DNA from: Bacteroidales bacterium UBA2861
Lineage (GTDB): Bacteria > Bacteroidota > Bacteroidia > Bacteroidales > UBA932
Assembly (NCBI GenBank): GCA_002350615.1
Contig: DEFD01000002.1
Coordinates: forward strand, 30,919 to 70,976
Length of the DNA stretch: 40,058 bases
Reading direction: 5' to 3'
Under the pieces are notes generated by a model. That model was not told the DNA's origin. It did not search any database and saw only the letters and a program-made list of their open reading frames with translations. Position numbers and translations under genes: made by a program. Shown here piece after piece: positions 34,306 through 40,058 of this stretch. Position 1 is the stretch's first letter, and every line of letters starts with the position of its first letter.

Positions 34306-35664
34306 ATGGGAAAAGCAAAAATATTCGTACTTGACACCAATGTGATCCTCCACGACCACAAGGCAATCTTCCATTTCCAGGAAAACAATCTGGTGATTCC
34401 GGTGGCCGTAATCGAGGAGGCGGACAAATTCAAGAAAGGCAACGATACGCTTTCATACAACGCGCGGCATTTCATGCGCGATCTTGACAAGATTTCCGGA
34501 GGGCGCTCCTTCGCTGAAGGCGGTCTGCCGATAGGCAAGGACAAGGGCTGGATAAAAGTGGAGCCCAACCATCCCTTCCCGGAGCAGATGCAGGACCTTT
34601 TCAAGGACGATATCCAGGACCACAGGATTCTTGCCACGGCAATCTGGGTGCGCGACAACAACCCCGGCACCTTCGTGGCGCTGGTAAGCAAGGACGTGAA
34701 TCTCCGAATGAAGGCCAAGGCGGTGGGAATGGCGGTACAGGACTACCTGACGGATAAAATCGAAGATGCCAGGATAGAAAACGCCAACAGGGAGATAAGC
34801 ACGCTTGAACTGCCCGCGGAAGTGATGCAGGACCTGCAGTACGGTCCTGAAAATGCCGTGGAATGGAAACGGGTCTGTGCGCAGAAACCGGAACCAAACC
34901 GGCTCTTCAAGCTCCGCTGGCCGTCTTCCGGCAGTGCGGCTTCCGGGAAAAATGAACCGGTGTGCGCACGTTACGATGCTGCCAGGGACCGCGTGGTGCT
35001 GATCCGCACCCGGGAGGCCTATGGGATCCGTCCTCGTAACGACGAACAGAAAATGGCCCTTGACGCCCTGCTGAATCCCGCGATCAAACTCGTTTCCCTC
35101 ACCGGCGGCGCAGGCACTGGCAAGACCCTGCTGGCGCTGGCTGCCGCTCTCGAACAGGAAAAAGACTACGACAGCATCATCATTTCAAGGCCTACCGTGA
35201 TTCTCGGCAACCAGGATATAGGTTTCCTTCCGGGCGATCAGAAAAGCAAGATGTCCCCTTTCCTTCAGCCGCTTATGGACAATCTGAACGTTATCAAGGG
35301 GCAGTTCCGCCCTGGTTCCCGCGAGGCCCTGAAGATAGAAGGACTCCTGAAAGATGAAAAGCTGATAATCGAGCCTCTGGCATATATCCGCGGGCGCAGC
35401 CTTGGAAAAGCCTTCTTTATAATAGATGAGGCCCAGAACCTTACTCCCCTGGAAATAAAGACGGTAGTCACCAGGGCGGGGGAGGGTACCAAAATGGCTT
35501 TCACCGGCGATATGTTCCAGATCGACCAGCCCTACCTGGACCAGTGGACCAACGGCCTTGCCCATATAGGCGAAAAAATGGACGGGCAGGCGCTTTTCCA
35601 GCATGTTTTCCTTCGTAAGGGAGAACGCAGCGAACTTGCCGAACTTGCAGCCAAACTGTTGTAA
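34306..35664 (+). CDS. PhoH2-type protein: PIN domain fused to PhoH-like ATPase
   Basis: This 452-residue cytoplasmic protein joins an N-terminal PIN ribonuclease domain (FVLDTNVILHD at 7-17, with further acidic residues in EEADKFKKGND) to a PhoH-like ATPase. The Walker A motif is GGAGTGKT (267-274) and Walker B is FFIIDEAQNL (about 369-378), followed by the GDMFQID sensor region. PhoH2 proteins are reported to unwind and cut RNA using ATP; they often accompany an antitoxin-like small gene in mycobacteria, but none is seen here. Its upstream neighbour is the PurL-like gene. The length and motifs are normal for the family. Confidence 0.93.
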   Translation: MGKAKIFVLDTNVILHDHKAIFHFQENNLVIPVAVIEEADKFKKGNDTLSYNARHFMRDLDKISGGRSFAEGGLPIGKDKGWIKVEPNHPFPEQMQDLFKDDIQDHRILATAIWVRDNNPGTFVALVSKDVNLRMKAKAVGMAVQDYLTDKIEDARIENANREISTLELPAEVMQDLQYGPENAVEWKRVCAQKPEPNRLFKLRWPSSGSAASGKNEPVCARYDAARDRVVLIRTREAYGIRPRNDEQKMALDALLNPAIKLVSLTGGAGTGKTLLALAAALEQEKDYDSIIISRPTVILGNQDIGFLPGDQKSKMSPFLQPLMDNLNVIKGQFRPGSREALKIEGLLKDEKLIIEPLAYIRGRSLGKAFFIIDEAQNLTPLEIKTVVTRAGEGTKMAFTGDMFQIDQPYLDQWTNGLAHIGEKMDGQALFQHVFLRKGERSELAELAAKLL

Positions 35665-35773
35665 TTAGTTTATAGAATATGAAGAGATTTCCCTGCCGGG
35701 AGAAGGCGGGAAGACCGTAAAGTACATGCAGTTCACGAGCAGGAGCAGCGCCAAATAGCAGGCGCGTCCACGA
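35665..35773. other. short intergenic stretch between convergent genes
   Basis: This separates phoH from the convergent NAGPA gene. A minus-strand frame ending at 35665 runs through most of it and would encode a hydrophobic fragment (CYLALLLLVNCMYFTVF). It has no good start codon and may be a relic of a membrane protein or chance. A weak stem, CCTGCC with GGCGGG, lies near 35692-35710 without a T-run. I see no convincing terminator. Confidence 0.3.
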
Positions 35774-37453
35774 TCAATACAGGGTGGGATCGACAGTGCG
35801 GTCTTTCATGTAGGTATAGACGTTCTCACTGACGCCGCCCTCCAGAATCTGTTCGTAGAACCTTGCCATTATCAGCAGGACCCTCATAGAGCACATCCTG
35901 CCGGTGAAACCGTTCACGCCCAGATTGCCCGTAGAACAGTAGTTCGGAATGTTTCCGTTGCTCTTGGCATAGCTCAGGAGCCAGGGCAGAAGGTGGGCGA
36001 GAAATTCCGTCGTGGCAGGATTGGATGCGGAAAGGTTGAGGTCTCCGCTTTCTTCGTTCCATGGCAGGCTTCCGAACGGAATGCCTGACGGAGCAGGCAG
36101 CACAGCATCCATGCCGGCTCCGTTGCCCAGCGTGTGGACGAACGATCCGGCACTCGAAGGCAGCACGCTCGTCCCTTCGGTGGTGATCAGGTTGACGATT
36201 CCTGTCGCGGCCAGTTCCCATACCTCATTGAGACTGAAAGTCCTGCCTTTCAGCCTGATGACGGGCTCGAGGTAATTGTTGTTGTCCGATCCTTCCATGG
36301 CGGAAGAATAGAACGGAATGAAGTGGACGTTTGTATGGGCGTTGGCCCCCTGGTGGCTGTTGTCGGAAGCTATTGTGCCGGTGTGTGATTCCCAGACATC
36401 GAGAAGCCTGACGACTTCACAGGCGAAATCTCCGATGGTGATATCCTCGAGGGGGGCTTCATCCGCCGCCTTGTCGTGCATCAGGGCCCAGGCTTCCACC
36501 ACTGCCCGTTCCGAGCCGTCCGACGGCCTGTTGGATATCTCAAAGCTCTCGGAGGCTATCCTGCGGAGCATCTGGGCCGATCCGCCGCCGTCCAGGTTCA
36601 CGGCTTCCTTGCATTTAAGTCCATGAAAGATGTAGCCCATGTCGTTGAGCGTCATTCCTTCCGAGCCGCCGGCGCCTCTCCCGTCAACGGTGAAGAAATA
36701 TACGTAATTGTCTGCTGTATAGCCGATTGCCGTGCGCGGCTCGCGGTCCGTGTCGGGGCCGGAGCTCTGATCGACCCTCTCGCCGTCCTTTACCAGGTGC
36801 AGTCCGCTGCCACCGGCCTGGCTGAGAGAGCCCTTGGCCGAGTTGAATTTGTCGCTCGGCTCGATTACCATGCCATTCTGGCCGACTCCGACGAAAGAAA
36901 CCCCCTGCTTGCCGCTGCCGAGAGGTTCGAAAGTGGTTTTGAGGGTGTAGGAATTGCTGATGACCGGTCCGCGCGGGATGAATGTGCTGGTGTTCCAGAA
37001 GTCCGCATTGATCATGGCGGCCACGCCGCTGGTGGCGCTTTCCAGCGTCGGAGCCATTTCGCTGAGTTTCCTGAACGGCCATGTCGCCGGAGTGGCGGTG
37101 ATGTTGTCCGGCATCGCCAGCACGAGTTTCACGCCTTCTTCTTCAAGGTCGCCCACCGTTACATAGATATTGGCCTTCTCTCCCGTACGCAGGGTGACGG
37201 ACATGTCGGTTTCCCTGACGCCCTTGCATATTTCGTAAGTATAAGCATCGTGGACGGTGGAGATATGCCTGGTGGCGCGGAGCAGGGAGTCCACGTTGGG
37301 CATAGTACGCACCGTCTCGGTCTCCGGCTCTGGCTCTACAGGTTTGGGTTCCCATGAACTGGGACCGTAATTTTCCGGCGCTTTGCCGCAGGAAAGGATG
37401 CTTAATGCGAAAAAGGCAGCGCTGAGGCGCAGGGTAAATCTTTTGAATTCCAT
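35774..37453 (-). CDS. lipoprotein with NAGPA phosphodiester glycosidase domain
   Basis: This 559-residue lipoprotein (lipobox SILSC, Cys22, followed by a Pro/Glu-rich linker PKPVEPEPETE) carries a NAGPA domain in its first two thirds: AAMINADFWN, then PRTAIGYTADNYVYFFTVDG and the hallmark EAVNLDGGGSAQML near residues 285-296. The family includes the human enzyme that uncovers mannose 6-phosphate and bacterial proteins acting on phosphodiester-linked or unusual glycans. The last 220 residues (from about DEAPLEDITIGDFACEVV) form a second domain that I do not recognise. A -7-like site lies at 37498-37505. It has no operon partner; ppdK diverges from it. Confidence 0.82.
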   Translation of the reverse strand: MEFKRFTLRLSAAFFALSILSCGKAPENYGPSSWEPKPVEPEPETETVRTMPNVDSLLRATRHISTVHDAYTYEICKGVRETDMSVTLRTGEKANIYVTVGDLEEEGVKLVLAMPDNITATPATWPFRKLSEMAPTLESATSGVAAMINADFWNTSTFIPRGPVISNSYTLKTTFEPLGSGKQGVSFVGVGQNGMVIEPSDKFNSAKGSLSQAGGSGLHLVKDGERVDQSSGPDTDREPRTAIGYTADNYVYFFTVDGRGAGGSEGMTLNDMGYIFHGLKCKEAVNLDGGGSAQMLRRIASESFEISNRPSDGSERAVVEAWALMHDKAADEAPLEDITIGDFACEVVRLLDVWESHTGTIASDNSHQGANAHTNVHFIPFYSSAMEGSDNNNYLEPVIRLKGRTFSLNEVWELAATGIVNLITTEGTSVLPSSAGSFVHTLGNGAGMDAVLPAPSGIPFGSLPWNEESGDLNLSASNPATTEFLAHLLPWLLSYAKSNGNIPNYCSTGNLGVNGFTGRMCSMRVLLIMARFYEQILEGGVSENVYTYMKDRTVDPTLY

Positions 37454-37497
37454 ACTGGTTTAATTATGCGGAGCATCGACATGGGCGATGCCGTATG

Positions 37498-37505
37498 CAA
37501 AGATA
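37498..37505 (-). promoter_or_regulatory. possible -7 element for the NAGPA gene
   Basis: TATCTTTG on the minus strand fits TAnnTTTG and lies about 45 bases before the start codon at 37453. No TTG is found at the expected -33 distance, so this is a partial match. Confidence 0.35.
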
Positions 37506-37537
37506 TTGTATTTTATCATACTTAGCGATTTTTTTTG

Positions 37538-37545
37538 TATCTTCG
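37538..37545 (+). promoter_or_regulatory. possible -7 element for ppdK
   Basis: TATCTTCG differs from TAnnTTTG at one position, a variant often seen in Bacteroidota. It would give ppdK a leader of about 70 nt. The nearest TTG is too far upstream (29 bases). Confidence 0.35.
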
Positions 37546-37623
37546 CACTCGATTATGCGCGAGAAGTGCCGATTCCGGCGGTTTCTCCGCTTTTGCAAGG
37601 AATAAACTATTATAAATCAAAAT

Positions 37624-40058
37624 ATGTTCGACGAAAAGAAAAGAGTCTATCGTTTTGGCGGAAAAACCGCGGAAGGCGATGGCGCAATGCGTGAGCTCCT
37701 TGGTGGAAAAGGAGCCAACCTGGCGGAAATGAGCCGCCTTGGAATGCCGGTACCTGCCGGATTTACGATTACTACCGAATGCTGCGCTGAGTATTATCAG
37801 CTCGGCGGAGGTTATACCGATGCCCTCAAGAAAGAGGTCGCCGAGGCGCTCAAGGCCACGGAAGCCCTCATGGGCAAGAAATTCGGCGATGTGAACGACC
37901 CGCTGCTCGTCAGCTGCCGTTCCGGCGCGCGCAGCTCCATGCCCGGTATGATGGATACCATCCTGAATATCGGCCTTTGCTCCGCCACTCTTCCCGGTAT
38001 GATCAAGAAGACCGGCAACCCCCGTTTCGTCTATGACGCTTACAGGCGTCTCATCATGATGTACTCCGACGTCGTCATGGAGAAGGCGGAAGGCATCGAG
38101 CCCGAAGACGGGCAGGGAATCCGCCAGCAGCTGGACCGCATGATGCAGGAACTCAAGGATGCGAAGGGATACAAATCCGACACCGACATCACCGCAGAAG
38201 AACTTGCAGACCTTTGCGACAAATTCAAGGCAAAGGTTAAGGAAGTCCTCGGAGTGGAGTTCCCCGACACCGCCGAAGCCCAGCTTTGGGGCTCCATCGG
38301 AGGCGTTTTCAAGAGCTGGAACGGCAAACGTGCAATCGCATACCGCCGCATCGAAAAAATTCCCGATGACTGGGGAACCGCAGTGAACGTACAGAGCATG
38401 GTGTTCGGCAACATGGGCAACACCTCCGCAACCGGTGTCGCTTTCTCCCGTAACCCTGCCACAGGCGACAATAAATTCTATGGAGAGTGGCTCATCAACG
38501 CCCAGGGCGAAGACGTAGTTGCAGGTATCCGCACCCCGAACCCCCTGAACGAGGCCACCAAGACCGAGCACAACAAGCATCTGGAAAGCCTCGAGAAGGC
38601 GATGCCGAAGGTCTATGCTGAACTCGACGGCATCCGCAAGGCTCTCGAAGACCACTTCCACGACATGCAGGATATAGAATTCACCATTCAGGAAGGCAAA
38701 CTCTGGATGCTCCAGTGCCGTATCGGTAAACGTACCGGTCTTGCCGCCCTGCAGATGGCGATGGATATGCTCCAGGAGGGTATGATCGACGAGCGCACCG
38801 CAGTCATGAGGGTGAGCCCCGCCCAGCTGGACGAAATCCTCCACCCTGTACTCGACCCCGCATCCGAGAAGAAGAGCGAGGTTGTGGCCAAGGGTCTGCC
38901 CGCATCTCCGGGCGGAGCGGTAGGAACCATCGTATTCACTTCCGAAGCCGCCATGGCAGCTGCCGCGAAGGGACAGAAGGTCATCCTTATCCGTGAAGAG
39001 ACATCTCCCGAGGACATCGAAGGCATGCGCGCTTCAGCAGGTATCCTTACCACCCGCGGCGGTATGACCTCCCACGCAGCCCTTGTGGCCCGCGGATGGG
39101 GTAAATGCTGCATCGTGGGATGCGAGGCCATGAAGATCGACTTCGCCGGCCGCAGCGTCAGCTTCGAAGGCTGCGACAAGGTTTTCAAAGAAGGCGAATG
39201 GCTCTCTCTCAACGGCAGCAAGGGTTATGTCTATGGCGCAAAGATAGATACGATGGACGCCAGTGAGAATCCTCTTTTCATCGGCTTCATGAATATCGTG
39301 GACAAATATCGCCGTCTTGGCATCCGCACCAACGCCGATACTCCTGAGGACGCCGCACGCGCACTCAGCTTCGGCGCCGAGGGAATCGGCCTCTTCCGTA
39401 TCGAGCATATGTTCTACGGACGCAATGCCGAGACTCCTCTTACCAAGCTTCGCAAGATGATTCTCAGCACCACCGATGAAGAGCGCCGCGCCGCCCTTGC
39501 CGAGCTGGAACCTTTCATCAAGGCATCCGTAAAGAGCACCCTTAAGATCATGGACGGCCGTCCGGTCGTGTTCCGTCTGCTCGATCCTCCTCTTCATGAA
39601 TTCGTTCCCCGCACCGAGGAAAAGAAGCAGGAAATCGCAAAGGAACTCGGAGTCGACGTTTCCGAAATCGAGAAGAGGGGTGAGGAACTCCACGAGGTCA
39701 ACCCTATGATGGGCCACCGCGGAGTGCGTCTGCACGTCACTTATCCTCTCATCGCCGAGACCCAGTACAAGGCTATATTCGAGGCCACCGCAGAACTCCA
39801 GGCGGAAGGTCTGAACCCTCAGCCGGAAATCATGATTCCCGTCACCATTTCCGCACGTGAGCTCAGCTTCCAGAAGGCTATCTGCGACCGCGTGAAGGCA
39901 GAGGTCGAAGGAGCGAGCGGAGCAAGCATCGACTACCATTTCGGTACTATGATCGAAATCCCGCGCGCAGCTCTCACAGCCGACCGTATGGCCCGCACCG
40001 CTGAATTCTTCAGCTTCGGAACCAACGACCTCACCCAGATGACCTTCGGCTTCAGCCG
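37624..40058 (+). CDS. ppdK: pyruvate, phosphate dikinase (partial, 3' end outside window)
   Basis: This cytoplasmic enzyme interconverts pyruvate, ATP and phosphate with phosphoenolpyruvate, AMP and diphosphate; in anaerobes with PPi-based metabolism it often runs toward pyruvate. The visible 811 codons open with VYRFGGKTAEGDG and GGKGANLAEMSRLGMPVPAGF of the ATP-grasp domain, include SCRSGARSSMPGMMDTILN, the swivelling phosphohistidine loop TTRGGMTSHAALVARG (His484), and the TIM-barrel blocks GIGLFRIEHMF, MMGHRGVRL and FGTNDLTQMTFGFS. Relative to family length (about 880-910), roughly 80-100 residues are missing beyond the window edge. The ATG at 37624 gives the expected N-terminus. It stands alone, diverging from the NAGPA gene. 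Confidence 0.97.
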   Translation, partial: MFDEKKRVYRFGGKTAEGDGAMRELLGGKGANLAEMSRLGMPVPAGFTITTECCAEYYQLGGGYTDALKKEVAEALKATEALMGKKFGDVNDPLLVSCRSGARSSMPGMMDTILNIGLCSATLPGMIKKTGNPRFVYDAYRRLIMMYSDVVMEKAEGIEPEDGQGIRQQLDRMMQELKDAKGYKSDTDITAEELADLCDKFKAKVKEVLGVEFPDTAEAQLWGSIGGVFKSWNGKRAIAYRRIEKIPDDWGTAVNVQSMVFGNMGNTSATGVAFSRNPATGDNKFYGEWLINAQGEDVVAGIRTPNPLNEATKTEHNKHLESLEKAMPKVYAELDGIRKALEDHFHDMQDIEFTIQEGKLWMLQCRIGKRTGLAALQMAMDMLQEGMIDERTAVMRVSPAQLDEILHPVLDPASEKKSEVVAKGLPASPGGAVGTIVFTSEAAMAAAAKGQKVILIREETSPEDIEGMRASAGILTTRGGMTSHAALVARGWGKCCIVGCEAMKIDFAGRSVSFEGCDKVFKEGEWLSLNGSKGYVYGAKIDTMDASENPLFIGFMNIVDKYRRLGIRTNADTPEDAARALSFGAEGIGLFRIEHMFYGRNAETPLTKLRKMILSTTDEERRAALAELEPFIKASVKSTLKIMDGRPVVFRLLDPPLHEFVPRTEEKKQEIAKELGVDVSEIEKRGEELHEVNPMMGHRGVRLHVTYPLIAETQYKAIFEATAELQAEGLNPQPEIMIPVTISARELSFQKAICDRVKAEVEGASGASIDYHFGTMIEIPRAALTADRMARTAEFFSFGTNDLTQMTFGFS

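Noticed and set aside
35680..35721. 13-codon plus-strand frame after phoH
   Set aside because: Too short, with no ribosome binding site or conserved pattern.
37522..38844. 440-codon open frame on the minus strand opposite ppdK
   Set aside because: It is the antisense shadow of a clearly conserved ppdK gene with all catalytic motifs; high G+C third positions keep the antisense frame open.

Overview
The window looks like a chromosomal segment of a Bacteroidales (Bacteroidota) gut-type bacterium. The evidence is a SusC/SusD pair, a one-piece hybrid two-component regulator (HTCS), many lipoprotein signal peptides, and repeated promoter-like sites of the Bacteroidota type (TTG, 19-21 bases, TAnnTTTG). 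I cannot name the genus.

Layout. 1-3954: a partial gluconate 5-dehydrogenase/KduD-like reductase (minus strand), then a cytidylate kinase-like gene, a DcuB-type C4-dicarboxylate carrier and a HigB toxin/HigA-ImmA antitoxin pair (plus strand). 3993-24095: a complete polysaccharide utilization locus (PUL). Its minus-strand operon runs small ORF, fimbrillin-like/beta-helix lipoprotein, heparinase II/III-like lyase A, SusC, SusD, fasciclin-domain lipoprotein, lyase B, FN3/beta-helix lipoprotein, GH88 unsaturated glucuronyl hydrolase, and it diverges from the HTCS gene. 24182-33116: truB, converging on a four-gene minus-strand operon (folC, DUF2147, alpha-2-macroglobulin, SGNH esterase). 33162-40058: a PurL-like orphan domain protein, a PIN-PhoH ATPase, a NAGPA-domain lipoprotein and a partial pyruvate phosphate dikinase.

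The PUL genes fit together. Two secreted lyases would cut a uronic-acid glycan by beta-elimination, SusC/SusD and the surface lipoproteins would bind and import fragments, and GH88 would remove the unsaturated uronate end. The KduD-like reductase outside the island could act on the released uronate. No sulfatase is present, so an unsulfated glycan is the simpler guess.

Most noteworthy: the PUL is bracketed by diverged copies of host gene tails. A second copy of the last 11 codons of dcuB lies at its left edge, and a second copy of the last 28 codons of the higA-immA gene lies at its right edge, 2 bases before truB. The outermost PUL genes take their stop codons from these tails. This looks like a recent island insertion by recombination between related strains. 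Also notable are in-frame palindromic inserts inside two housekeeping genes (truB and folC), and an overlooked 59-codon gene that opens the PUL operon and overlaps the next gene.
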